Below, in pieces: positions 50,823-59,250 of a stretch of 64,000 nt of DNA. A model generated the notes under the pieces. That model did no database searches, was not told the DNA's origin, and was given only the letters and a program-made list of their open reading frames with translations. The stretch comes from Natrinema versiforme JCM 10478 (GTDB lineage: Archaea; Halobacteriota; Halobacteria; Halobacteriales; Natrialbaceae), in the NCBI RefSeq assembly GCF_000337195.1, contig NZ_AOID01000044.1, positions 1 to 64,000 on the forward strand, in the 5' to 3' direction. Position 1 is the first letter of the stretch. The number at the start of each line of letters is the position of its first letter. Both the position numbers and the translations under genes were made by a program.

Positions 50823-51959
50823 TCAGTCGCCGGTCGACTCGTTACCGGAGCCGTCGCCACCGTCGGCCGAGTCGTCTGCGTCCCCGCTCGCGTTCGCGAT
50901 CGTGAACGTCGTTTCGACCGGCTCGCCCTCGAACTCGATCGGCGAGGCGGCGTCGGCCTCGCCCGGCGAGCCCGCGTAGAGGGCGGCAGTGAGTTCGTCG
51001 TCGGCGGCGATCGACGCGTCGTCGGACAGTGCGACGGTCACGTTCTCGTGTTCGCCCGGCTCGAGTCCGGCGCTCGTCCCGACCGTCGTGCCGTTTTGCT
51101 CGACGGCGACGAATCCCTGCTCGGGGATCGCCGCGGCGGCCGTCACGCTCTCGTTGGAGGCGTCGGCGACGGACACGCTCGGATCAGTGTGGAACTCGAG
51201 GTCGATGGCCGAGACCGCGCCGTCGCCGTCGGTGTAGACGCCGATCGTCCGGTTGCCCGGCGGCGCGCCGCTCGTGTCCACCTCGAAGGACACGGTCCGG
51301 GACTCGCCGCCCTCGAGTTCCAGGACCTGTCGTTCGAAGACAGCCCCATCGATGCGGACCGTCACCGACTGCTGGGTCTGGAACTCGGTCGGATTGCGGA
51401 TCGTCGCGTTCACCTGGATCGTCTCGTTGGTCGTCGCCGTCGCGGGCGCGTCGATCGATTCGACGAGGAACGAGTCGCCGAGCGCGTCCTCCTCGGTCGT
51501 CGTCACCGTCGCGGTGTCGCTGACCGGAACCCCGTTCTCGAGGTAGGGTTGGTCTTCCTCGCCGTCGGTCGCCTCGTACGCGTAGCCCTCGTCGTCGGAC
51601 GTGTCCCGGTGGACCGTGGCCGTGAGTTGGCCGACCAGTTCCCGGGTCGAATCGTCCTCGCGCTCGACGGTGACGTTCTCGTGGGTCCCCGCCTCGAGTC
51701 GATCGGAGACCGCGAGCGGTTCGTCGCCGCCGTCGGTGAGCACGACGTAGCCGCCGTCCGAGAGCGAAACCTCCCGAATCGTGACATTGGTGCCGTCGCC
51801 TTGCTGATCCGCGAACGTGATCGACGCCTCGGGGTCCTCCTCGACGCCGAAGATGGCGGGGGCCTGCCCGACGACGATACCGGCGACGAGCACGACCGCG
51901 ATCGCGATCAGGATGGCGACGATCCGCTTGAGCGTGCCGAACGTCAGTCTCGAACTCAT
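50823..51959 (-). CDS. Membrane-anchored extracellular beta-domain protein
   Basis: 378 residues. One N-terminal membrane helix (about 13-33, RIVAILIAIAVVLVAGIVVGQ) then an all-beta exterior. Two copies of a domain with the pattern G-x-Y/F-V-V/A-(L/V)-x-x-(D/G)-G ... LEAGTHENVTVE / LEPGEHENVTVAL flank a CARDB/fn3-like part (TNETIQVNATIRNPTEFQTQQSVTVRIDGAVFERQVLEL). Such a GYVVLTDGG ... GEHENVTV module occurs in haloarchaeal surface proteins (DUF7282-like). Several N-x-S/T sequons. ATG 51959 fits the N-terminal anchor; function unknown. Confidence 0.75.
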   Translation of the reverse strand: MSSRLTFGTLKRIVAILIAIAVVLVAGIVVGQAPAIFGVEEDPEASITFADQQGDGTNVTIREVSLSDGGYVVLTDGGDEPLAVSDRLEAGTHENVTVEREDDSTRELVGQLTATVHRDTSDDEGYAYEATDGEEDQPYLENGVPVSDTATVTTTEEDALGDSFLVESIDAPATATTNETIQVNATIRNPTEFQTQQSVTVRIDGAVFERQVLELEGGESRTVSFEVDTSGAPPGNRTIGVYTDGDGAVSAIDLEFHTDPSVSVADASNESVTAAAAIPEQGFVAVEQNGTTVGTSAGLEPGEHENVTVALSDDASIAADDELTAALYAGSPGEADAASPIEFEGEPVETTFTIANASGDADDSADGGDGSGNESTGD

Positions 51960-52213
51960 TGGGGGTGTCGTCGTCCTCGTGTTGGGACTCGACCGACGTA
52001 AAACGCACAGTCCGTTCGCAGGTCGGTAGATCGTTCCGGGACGGTTTGCGTGAATAGTCGCCACGTACCACAGTTCACACAATCGGTTCGTCGGTCGAAC
52101 CGAACGGACAGGAACTCGAACCCAACGACCGACTCGGACGCCGACAGCGACGATTCCCACGGACTGGGGTCGGTGCCGGACCGTGAATTCGGGCTCGAGC
52201 GATCCGAAGCCGG

Positions 52214-52218
52214 TTTAG
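52214..52218 (+). promoter_or_regulatory. Probable TATA element of the RNase Z gene
   Basis: TTTAG about 27 nt before the ATG at 52243, the leaderless distance. Weak match to the TATA consensus. Confidence 0.35.
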
Positions 52219-52242
52219 TCGCGGCCCGCCGAAGGGCTACCG

Positions 52243-53187
52243 ATGGCACTGCGCGTGACGTTTCTGGGGACGGCCGGGGCGATTCCGACGACCGAGCGGA
52301 ATCCGAGCAGCGTCTTCGTCGCCCGCGAGGGCGAGGGGTTGCTGTTCGACGCCGGCGAGGGAACCCAGCGTCAGATGATGCGATTCGGGACCGGGTTTTC
52401 CGTCTCGCACCTGTTCGTCACGCACCTCCACGGCGACCACGTCCTCGGGGTTCCGGGGCTGCTCCAGACGATGGCGTTCAACGACCGCGAGGAGCCGCTG
52501 GCGATCCACACCCCCCACGGCACGCGCCAGCAGCTCAAATCGCTGGTCAACGCCCTCGGAAACCGCCCCTCGTTTCCGGTGCGGATCAGTGAGGTCGGCG
52601 ACGGCGACGTCGCCTACCGCGCCGAGGAGTACGAGGTCCGCACGTTCGAAACCGACCACGACACCCGCTCGGTCGGCTACGCGCTCGTCGAGGACGACCG
52701 CAAGGGCCGATTCGACCGCGAGCGCGCCGAGGAATTAGGCGTGCCGGTCGGACCGAAGTTCTCGAGGCTCCACGAGGGCGAATCCGTCGAACTCGAGGAC
52801 GGCACCGTCGTCGACCCCGAACAGGTCGTCGGTGACCCCCGTCCGGGCCGGTCGATCGTCTATACCGGCGACACCCGCCCCGCCGAGGCGACGATCGATG
52901 CCGCCGACGAACCGGACCTGCTGATCCACGACGCCACCTTCGCCGACGACATGGCCAACCGGGCGACCGACACCGCCCACTCGACGGCCCGCCAGGCTGC
53001 CGAAATCGCGAACCGAGCCGGCGCGGACCGGCTCGCGCTGATGCACCTCTCCTCGCGCTACGCCGGGCACACCGAGGACCACGAACGGCAGGCTCGCGAG
53101 GTCTTCGCGGGCGATGCCGACGACGCGTTCGTCCCCCAAGACGGGCAGTACCTCGAGATCCCGTATCCGGACGGCGACGAGCGGTGA
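52243..53187 (+). CDS. rnz: Ribonuclease Z (tRNA 3'-end endonuclease)
   Basis: 314 residues. Metallo-beta-lactamase fold with T60-H61-L62-H63-G64-D65-H66 (FVTHLHGDHVLG), the Zn site. Later conserved elements: TVYTGDTRP-like strand (VYTGDTRPAEATIDAA), LIHDATFAD and LMHLSSRYAGHTE. Cuts tRNA precursors at the discriminator base. ATG 52243, MALRVTFLGTAGAIPTTERNPSS, is the standard start. Followed in the same direction by a DUF460 gene with its own promoter. Confidence 0.95.
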   Translation: MALRVTFLGTAGAIPTTERNPSSVFVAREGEGLLFDAGEGTQRQMMRFGTGFSVSHLFVTHLHGDHVLGVPGLLQTMAFNDREEPLAIHTPHGTRQQLKSLVNALGNRPSFPVRISEVGDGDVAYRAEEYEVRTFETDHDTRSVGYALVEDDRKGRFDRERAEELGVPVGPKFSRLHEGESVELEDGTVVDPEQVVGDPRPGRSIVYTGDTRPAEATIDAADEPDLLIHDATFADDMANRATDTAHSTARQAAEIANRAGADRLALMHLSSRYAGHTEDHERQAREVFAGDADDAFVPQDGQYLEIPYPDGDER

Positions 53188-53271
53188 TCGACGAGTCACC
53201 GTCGTTGCGATCGCGATCGCGCTCGAGCGCCGGCGGTCCGCGATTCGAGCGGCGTGCGAACCCGCGTCGGA

Positions 53272-53277
53272 TTTATA
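53272..53277 (+). promoter_or_regulatory. TATA element of the DUF460 gene
   Basis: TTTATA 25 nt before the GTG at 53302. It supports a leaderless GTG start instead of the upstream in-frame codon at 53254. Confidence 0.6.
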
Positions 53278-53301
53278 GCCGTCTCGTTCCTATGGCCCCC
53301 T

Positions 53302-55278
53302 GTGAGTACGCGAACGAGTGCGCTCGATGCAGTCGTCTTCGGCGTCGACATCCAAAGCGGTGACGTACGCGGCGATGCGCCATCGTACGCACTGGCCGTC
53401 TACGACGGGGAAGACGTCACACGGGATGTCGTCAGCCACCGAAAGCTCAGGCGACTGATCGACGACGAGGAGCCGGCGATCATCGCGACGGACAACATGT
53501 ACGAGCTGGCCGCCGACAAGGACCAGCTCATCCACTTCCTCGGCTCGCTACCCGCCGGGACCATGCTCGTCCAAGTCACCGGTGCCGAACAGCCAGAGCC
53601 GCTCTCCCGCGTCGCGAAGCGACACAACATCCCCTACGGAAAGGACCCGATGCAGGAGGCCGAGGCCGCCGCCCGACTGGCCGCCCACAACGTCGGCCAC
53701 GAGGTCTCGGCCTTTACCGACACGACCGAAGTCAAGGTCGCACGCGGGCGCTCGACCGGCAGCGGCGGCTGGAGCGAGGACCGCTACACCCGCCGCATCC
53801 ACGGCTCGGTCCGGAAACGGGCCCGCGAGGTCGAGTCCGAACTCGAGGAGCACAACCTCGAGTACGAGCGCAATGTTCGGGAGGCATACGGCGGCTTCGC
53901 GAACGCCGTCTTCACCGTCCACGGCCGGCCGAGCGACATCCCCGTCTCTCGGAATCGATCGGGCGACGTCCGCGTCGAAATCGAGCGCCAGCGCCGCGAC
54001 GGCATCGAGTTCCGGCCGCTGGTCAAGCGCCGCGATCACGTCATCGTCGGGATCGACCCCGGGACGACGACCGCCGTCGCCATCGTCGGCCTCGAGGGCG
54101 AGGTCTTGGATGTCTGGAGTTCCCGCACCAGCGACACTGCCGAGGTAATCGAGTGGATCGTCGAGCGCGGCCGCCCCGTCATCGTCGCGGCCGACGTGAC
54201 GCCGATGCCCGAAACCGTCGAGAAGTTCCGGCGGAGCTTCGACGCCGCGGGCTGGGCCCCAGACACCGACCTCCCGGTCGACGAGAAACAACATCGCACG
54301 CGCGAGCACCCCTACGAGAACGACCACCAGCGCGATGCGATGGCCGCCGCGCTGTACGCCCTCGACGCCCACGAGGACCAGTTCGCCCGAATCGCCGACA
54401 AACTCCCGCCGGGGATCGACCGCGGCGAGGTCACCGCCCGCGTCGTCGCCGACGAGGAGAGCGTCGAGGCCGTCCTCACCGACCTGAACGACGACGATAC
54501 CGGTGGCGACGAGGAGTCGACCGACCACGAGCCCCGCGAACTGACTGAGGAAGAAAAACGGATCAAGGACCTCGAGCGACAGGTCGAACGCCTCCAGTCA
54601 CACGTCGAACGGCTCGAGGGCCGCGTCGAGGACCGCGACGACCGGATCGACGAACTCGAGTCCGAACTCTCGCTCGCCCGGCGCGAGGAACGCACGCAGG
54701 TCCGCAAGGACCGCGAGGTGAGCCGCCTCGAGCGGAAGGCGAACCGACTCGAACGCGAGCGCGACGAGGCCCGCGACGAGGTCGAAGGGCTCGAGCAGAA
54801 GGTCGAGCGCATGAAGGCTCTCTGGAAGCTCGACCACTCGAATTTCAGCGATGTCTCCGCGGAGAAGGAGGGGCTGGTCCCGGTCAAGGTCGTTGAGAAG
54901 TTCACAAAGGGCGCGATCCGCGAGGCCGACGAGCAGTACGGCATCGCGGGCGGCGACGTGGTCTACATCCGCGACGCCAGCGGCGCGGGCCGCTCGACGG
55001 CCGAACTGCTCGCGGGGTTCGATCCCCGCGTCGTCCTCAAAGACGGCGGGCTCTCCGAAATCGCCGACGAGATCCTCTTCGAGAGCGAGATTCCGGTCGG
55101 CCCCGCGGACGACGTGGCCATGCAGGAGGTCGACGAACTCGCCGTCGCCCGCGAGGACGACGTCGAGGCGGCCATCGACGACTGGCACGAGCGCGCCGAG
55201 GACAGAAAACGGGACCGCAAAGCCGCGATGGTCGATCAGGTCATCAGCGAACACCGCGCCGGCGACAACGAAGTATAG
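53302..55278 (+). CDS. DUF460-family protein with RNase H-like fold and long coiled coil
   Basis: 658 residues. The N-terminal half has two RNase H-like units: VVFGVDIQSGDVRGDAPSYALAVYDG (about 5-30) and HVIVGIDPGTTTAVAIVGLEGEVLDVWS (about 250-280), with a helical HPYENDHQRDAMAAALYAL (Ruv C-like E and D residues). A coiled coil of about 110 residues follows (420-530, continuous D-L-E-R-x-V-x-R-L heptads), then a Rossmann-like C-terminal part (VVYIRDASGAGRSTAELLAGFDPRVVL). DUF460 is archaeal and poorly characterised; nucleic-acid resolvase or scaffold activity is only suggested by the fold. Confidence 0.82.
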   Translation: MSTRTSALDAVVFGVDIQSGDVRGDAPSYALAVYDGEDVTRDVVSHRKLRRLIDDEEPAIIATDNMYELAADKDQLIHFLGSLPAGTMLVQVTGAEQPEPLSRVAKRHNIPYGKDPMQEAEAAARLAAHNVGHEVSAFTDTTEVKVARGRSTGSGGWSEDRYTRRIHGSVRKRAREVESELEEHNLEYERNVREAYGGFANAVFTVHGRPSDIPVSRNRSGDVRVEIERQRRDGIEFRPLVKRRDHVIVGIDPGTTTAVAIVGLEGEVLDVWSSRTSDTAEVIEWIVERGRPVIVAADVTPMPETVEKFRRSFDAAGWAPDTDLPVDEKQHRTREHPYENDHQRDAMAAALYALDAHEDQFARIADKLPPGIDRGEVTARVVADEESVEAVLTDLNDDDTGGDEESTDHEPRELTEEEKRIKDLERQVERLQSHVERLEGRVEDRDDRIDELESELSLARREERTQVRKDREVSRLERKANRLERERDEARDEVEGLEQKVERMKALWKLDHSNFSDVSAEKEGLVPVKVVEKFTKGAIREADEQYGIAGGDVVYIRDASGAGRSTAELLAGFDPRVVLKDGGLSEIADEILFESEIPVGPADDVAMQEVDELAVAREDDVEAAIDDWHERAEDRKRDRKAAMVDQVISEHRAGDNEV

Positions 55279-55422
55279 CGCCGGTTACGGCTCCGGTCCC
55301 CAGACTCGAGGGGATCGCGATCAACACGAGATCAGAGTACTGAGAGACGTATTCCATACGACACCGACGAGCTGCAGGCGCAGAACGCTCGAGCCGCAGT
55401 GTCTCGATCTCCCGGAAAGAAC

Positions 55423-55602
55423 TCAAAACATGCCGAAACTCTGGAGCATCCCCGAGATGAGGGATTTGACAACTAGCCCGAGGCCGGCGACGATGAGTGC
55501 CATACCTGCCGCGATCAGCAGGTTCACATACGCGATAAGGGCGATACCGGCGAGCAAGATTACGATGCCGGCGATACCGAGCGCGCCGAGGTTTTTCAAC
55601 AT
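55423..55602 (-). CDS. Small membrane protein (DUF7470-like)
   Basis: 59 residues, too short for most gene finders. Starts MLKNLGALGIAGIVILLAGI, continues with IAYVNLLIAAGMALIVAGLGL and ends VKSLISGMLQSFGMF. Two glycine-rich membrane helices separated by a short loop. The same short glycine-rich pattern occurs in an uncharacterised family of haloarchaea, so I judge it real. Convergent with the DUF460 gene. Confidence 0.72.
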   Translation of the reverse strand: MLKNLGALGIAGIVILLAGIALIAYVNLLIAAGMALIVAGLGLVVKSLISGMLQSFGMF

Positions 55603-55738
55603 ACGCAGGATTCCAGAGCCGAGCGAAATAAGCGGCGTGGTTTCGGGGTCTCACCGCGGTCACAGCCGGCCACAGCGGGCGCGATTCCGCCGATCGAATC
55701 AGTAAAGGGTTAAACCGCTCGACTCCGAAGCCACGGCC

Positions 55739-56029
55739 ATGAGCGACGACGGTGAGGGTGGTCGGAAGAACCTCCGGATGCCCGAGGACGACGAGGTCTT
55801 CGCGACCGTCACGAACATGCTCGGAGCGAATCGGGTCAAAGTACGCTGTGCCGACGGGACAGAGCGCACTGCTCGCATCCCCGGCAAGATGCAAAAACGC
55901 ATCTGGATCCGCGAAGACGACGTCGTCCTCGTCGAACCCTGGGACTGGCAAGACGAGAAAGCCGACATCACGTGGCGCTACGAGAAGAGCGAAGCCGACC
56001 AGTTGCGCGACGAGGGCCATATTCCGTAG
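55739..56029 (+). CDS. eif1a: Translation initiation factor aIF-1A
   Basis: 96 residues, one OB fold. [59 protein letters not shown] is the classical aIF1A pattern, followed by a C-terminal helix ([20 protein letters not shown]). It binds the ribosomal A site during initiation. TTAAA at 55710-55714 about 27 nt upstream is a plausible TATA. Directly after the stop comes a strong hairpin. Confidence 0.96.
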   Translation: MSDDGEGGRKNLRMPEDDEVFATVTNMLGANRVKVRCADGTERTARIPGKMQKRIWIREDDVVLVEPWDWQDEKADITWRYEKSEADQLRDEGHIP

Positions 56030-56046
56030 ACCGAAGTTTTGCGCTG

Positions 56047-56097
56047 CGAAATTTTACTCTGCGAGCGCGGCGCTGCCGCGCTCTCGGTAAAATTTCG
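56047..56097. terminator. Long two-step hairpin after aIF-1A
   Basis: Arms CGAAATTTTAC (56047-56057) and GTAAAATTTCG (56087-56097), 11 bp perfect, enclose arms GAGCGCGGC (56063-56071) and GCCGCGCTC (56075-56083), 9 bp perfect, with a 3-nt loop. Twenty base pairs in total in 51 nt, starting 17 nt after the aIF-1A stop. It could be an RNA structure at the 3' end of the mRNA, or a small element. Confidence 0.6.
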
Positions 56098-56154
56098 ATC
56101 AAAAGCATTCCTCCTTCCGTTCGTTCCTTTCAGTCACTCACATCAGTCGTCGGC

Positions 56155-56178
56155 CCGCGAGCGCTGTGGCGCTCGCGG
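56155..56178. repeat. Inverted repeat 2 in the hairpin cluster
   Basis: CCGCGAGCGC-TGTG-GCGCTCGCGG, 10 bp perfect arms with a four-base loop. Confidence 0.75.
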
Positions 56179-56241
56179 TGAACGGCGTCGTTCGGGTTCT
56201 TCGAACCACTCACGGGTCGCTACGCTCCCCGTTCGCATTCT

Positions 56242-56277
56242 CGCGGTTCTCACTCGCTCCGCTCGTTCCGAACCGCG
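56242..56277. repeat. Inverted repeat 4 in the hairpin cluster
   Basis: CGCGGTTC (56242-56249) and GAACCGCG (56270-56277), 8 bp perfect arms with 20 nt between. A small pair GGTTC-TTC-GAACC (56195-56207) lies between this and repeat 2. Confidence 0.65.
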
Positions 56278-56436
56278 CACCACTCACTCGCCGACGATAC
56301 GAGTGGGGTAGCTCTCCTGTCCGATACTATTCACCATCGCCGGCACCGATACTGCTCGAGAAGGCGCGATCTATCCCATCGGCTGACTGTCAGTCGACAC
56401 AGAAGACTTATCTCGCCCTTGTTCATCCACCCGCGC

Positions 56437-57786
56437 ATGAAACTCAGCCGGCGGCGAGTACTCGGTGGGATCGGGGCCGGCGCTGCGGCCGGGCTGGTCG
56501 GGATGCCGGCGTCGGCAGCGGAAGACGGTCTCGGGACCGACACCGAGCGGGTGTTCATCCATCCGAAGGCGGGCGTGCTCGACGACCTCGGCGAACTCCT
56601 CGACGTGATCGAGGCCATCGGCGGGACGACGGTCCTCGAGTTCGATAACTTCGAGTTCGTCGTCGCGAGGGTGCCCTCGACCGGGCTGGACGAACTGCGT
56701 CGCGATCGCCGCGTGGCGTCGGTCGAAGACGACCACGAGACGGGAATTCCGTCGGACTGGTCGCCGTCGCTGCCGAACCTCTTCGATCCACCCGGCGGGT
56801 CGAATTGTGCGACCCATCCAGATCAACGAGCGTCGTGGGGCGTCGAACGGATCGGTGCCGATGCCGTCGAACCGGACGGAACGGGCGTCGACGTGGGGAT
56901 TCTCGACACGGGGATCCAGTCGGCCCACTGCAGTCTCTCGGTCGCTGGCGGGCGGAACTTCACCGCCGACGGGACGGCGGGCGACTACGAGGACCGCCAC
57001 GGCCACGGGACCCACGTCGCCGGGGTCGCCGGCGCTGACGACAACGACCGCGGCGTCGTGGGCGTCGCCCCGAACGCGAATCTGTACGCGGTGAAGGTAC
57101 TCGGCGACGACGGGTCCGGCCGGTACAGCGAACTGATCGCCGGCATCGACTGGTGCATGTCGAACGACGTGGAGATCATCTCGATGAGCCTCGGTGGCAA
57201 GACCGAGAGTGCCACACTCGGCAGGGCGATCGACGCCGCGCACTCGGACGGCCACCTCCTGCTCTGTGCGGCCGGGAACGAAGGCAACGACGGCAGCGAC
57301 TCGTGTGCCGCGGAGACGATGACCTACCCGGCGACCCACGAGAACGTCGTCGCGGTGACCGCGATGGACGAGGGCGACCGACTGGCGTCCTACAGCAGCG
57401 TCGGCTCGGCCGTCGACCTGCTGGCACCGGGAACGAACGTCACCTCGAGCACCGTCGACAACGAGTACGCCGAGGCCAGCGGTACGAGCGTCGCCACCCC
57501 GTTCGTCACCGGCGTCGCGGCGCTCGTCTGGGAGACGCGCGAGGAGGACGGCCCGGGACCGACCGACCCGGTCCGCGCAATCCTCGGCGAGACGGCGGAG
57601 ACAGTGCTCGGCACCTGCGCGGAAGGCGACGGACTCGTGAACGCTCGAGCGGCCCTCGGCGATGACCGTGCGACCGAGGGCTCGGATTGGAGCGATGGTC
57701 CCGTCAGCGGGCTCCGGTCGCTATTCGAGCGGGTCGTCGACCTCGTTGTGGGCTTCGTCGAGTGGCTCTTGGGGCTGGTTTCGTAG
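56437..57786 (+). CDS. Tat-exported subtilisin-like serine protease (halolysin-like)
   Basis: 449 residues. Tat signal (SRRRVLGGIGAGAAAGL, residues 4-20) with cleavage likely after ASA (about 28). An I9-type propeptide follows (about 35-100), then the S8 domain: D157 (ILDTGIQ), H190 (HGHGTHVAG), oxyanion N281 (AAGNEGND) and S351 (SGTSVATPFVTG). Many cysteines (124, 165, 240, 277, 290) could form disulfides. The last 25 residues are an amphipathic or membrane-like helix (LRSLFERVVDLVVGFVEWLLGL), unusual compared with the polycystic-kidney-like tail of classical halolysins. It is an expected substrate of the tatC products in this window. ATG 56437 is chosen because the twin-arginine motif follows at once. 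Confidence 0.9.
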   Translation: MKLSRRRVLGGIGAGAAAGLVGMPASAAEDGLGTDTERVFIHPKAGVLDDLGELLDVIEAIGGTTVLEFDNFEFVVARVPSTGLDELRRDRRVASVEDDHETGIPSDWSPSLPNLFDPPGGSNCATHPDQRASWGVERIGADAVEPDGTGVDVGILDTGIQSAHCSLSVAGGRNFTADGTAGDYEDRHGHGTHVAGVAGADDNDRGVVGVAPNANLYAVKVLGDDGSGRYSELIAGIDWCMSNDVEIISMSLGGKTESATLGRAIDAAHSDGHLLLCAAGNEGNDGSDSCAAETMTYPATHENVVAVTAMDEGDRLASYSSVGSAVDLLAPGTNVTSSTVDNEYAEASGTSVATPFVTGVAALVWETREEDGPGPTDPVRAILGETAETVLGTCAEGDGLVNARAALGDDRATEGSDWSDGPVSGLRSLFERVVDLVVGFVEWLLGLVS

Positions 57787-57856
57787 CCGAAAGGAAAACT
57801 GCGGGTAACTAACGAGAAACGCCCGGTCCGACTGGTTCGACCGACTGGAGAGCCCC

Positions 57857-58978
57857 CTACAGTCCGGCGATGTCTTCGATGGCGTCGGTCAGCTCCTTGA
57901 TCGACTCGAGGTCGTGTTCGCCCATGTGGCCGATGCGGAACGTTTCCTCGCCGAGTTGCGAGCCGTAGCCGTTCGAGAAGACGAAGTCGTACTCCTCGCT
58001 GACGGCGTCGATGGTCGCGGCGACATCGATCCCCTGCGTGTTCTCGATACAACTGACCGTTTGGGATTCGTACCCCTCCTCTGGGAACATATCAAAGTAT
58101 TCGCGAGCCCACTCGCGGGTGTACTCGGCCATCTCACGGTGGCGCTGGTCGCGCGCTTCGTGGCCCTCCTCGAGCATGTGTTTCATCTGTTTGCGGTAGG
58201 CCAGCATGATCGGGATCGCCGGCGTGGAGTGGGTCTGGCCCTTTCGGTCGTAGTAATCGATCGTGCGCTGGAAACCGCCGTACCACGACGCGGAGTCTTT
58301 CTCGAGTTCGCGGTCGTAGGCGTCATCGCTGACGACACAGACGGCGAGTCCGGGGGGCATCGCGAAGGCCTTCTGGCTCGAGGCGAAGATCACGTCGATG
58401 TTGTGGTCGTCGATGTCGACGGCGTCCCCGCCCAGCGAGGAGACCGCGTCGACGACGAAGTAGGTGTCCGGATACTCGGCGATGAGGTCGCCGATCTCCT
58501 CGATCGGGTTGCGCACGCCCGTCGAGGACTCGTTCATCACGGTCGCGACGACATCGTAGTGTTTGTCGCTCGACTCGAGTTCCTCGCGGATGTCCTCGGG
58601 TTTGATCGCCTGCCCCCAGTCATACTCGAGTCGATCGACGTTCTTGCCCAGTCGCTCGGCGACGTTGGCGTGGCGCTCGCTGAAGCTGCCACAGGTCGGG
58701 ACGAGAATGTTCTCGTCGACGAGGTTGAGCGTCGACGCCTCCCAGAACTCGGTCCCCGATCCCGTGAGAATGACGACCTCGTTGTCGGTGCCGAGGAACT
58801 CCTTCGTGTCTTCGACGATGGTCGTATAGAGGTCCGTCATTCGGTCCATGCGGTGGCCGAACATCGGCTCGGCCATCGCCTCGATAACGTCCTCTCGGAC
58901 CTCGGTCGGACCCGGGATATACAGCGTCTTATCGGGGTAGTCGCCCGTGTATTCGCGTTTTTCGGTCACGGAAATCAC
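57857..58978 (-). CDS. Class V aminotransferase (alanine-glyoxylate/serine-pyruvate type)
   Basis: 373 residues. PLP enzyme of fold type I: TLYIPGPTEVREDV start, LTGSGTEFWEAS (phosphate-binding turn), VDAVSSLGGDAVDI (D177 stacks with the PLP ring) and S-S-Q-K203 (ASSQKAFAMPPG), the Schiff-base lysine. Substrates by family are alanine, serine or phosphoserine with glyoxylate or pyruvate; the exact pair is not clear. The GTG start at 58978 gives MISVTEKREYTGDYPDKT; a GTG three codons later is possible. Convergent with the subtilase. Confidence 0.88.
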   Translation of the reverse strand: MISVTEKREYTGDYPDKTLYIPGPTEVREDVIEAMAEPMFGHRMDRMTDLYTTIVEDTKEFLGTDNEVVILTGSGTEFWEASTLNLVDENILVPTCGSFSERHANVAERLGKNVDRLEYDWGQAIKPEDIREELESSDKHYDVVATVMNESSTGVRNPIEEIGDLIAEYPDTYFVVDAVSSLGGDAVDIDDHNIDVIFASSQKAFAMPPGLAVCVVSDDAYDRELEKDSASWYGGFQRTIDYYDRKGQTHSTPAIPIMLAYRKQMKHMLEEGHEARDQRHREMAEYTREWAREYFDMFPEEGYESQTVSCIENTQGIDVAATIDAVSEEYDFVFSNGYGSQLGEETFRIGHMGEHDLESIKELTDAIEDIAGL

Positions 58979-59250
58979 CTGATACGGGCTACTGCGGAAC
59001 GAGGCGGTATGGTACTTTTGATGCCCGGTTGATCGACTGCCCCGGTCAACATATCGGTCCGGACCTCGATACTACCCCACATCCCGACGCTGTAAGGACG
59101 ACCGTTGATGACGGCAGTGGCCCCGTCAGTGACTGCCATCGGCTGCGAGTGACTATTGGAGCCCACTGGAGGAAAAACAGCAGAAAGCGGTCGGACCTGC
59201 AACGGTCGGACAGTGTCGACCGTTCCGCGCGAATCGTCGCGCAGAATCCG

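Larger units (their letters stand above)
56030..56436. other. Hairpin-rich intergenic region between aIF-1A and the subtilase
   Basis: 407 bases without a convincing gene. It contains at least four inverted repeats in a row, listed separately. Short frames exist but read as arginine/serine-rich shadow peptides. The right end (56400-56420) is the subtilase promoter area (ACTTATC). Confidence 0.6.

Noticed and set aside
58975-59202. Small minus-strand frame (about 75 codons) before the aminotransferase gene
   Set aside because: It overlaps the aminotransferase start, has no recognisable motif and an atypical composition; probably the promoter region.
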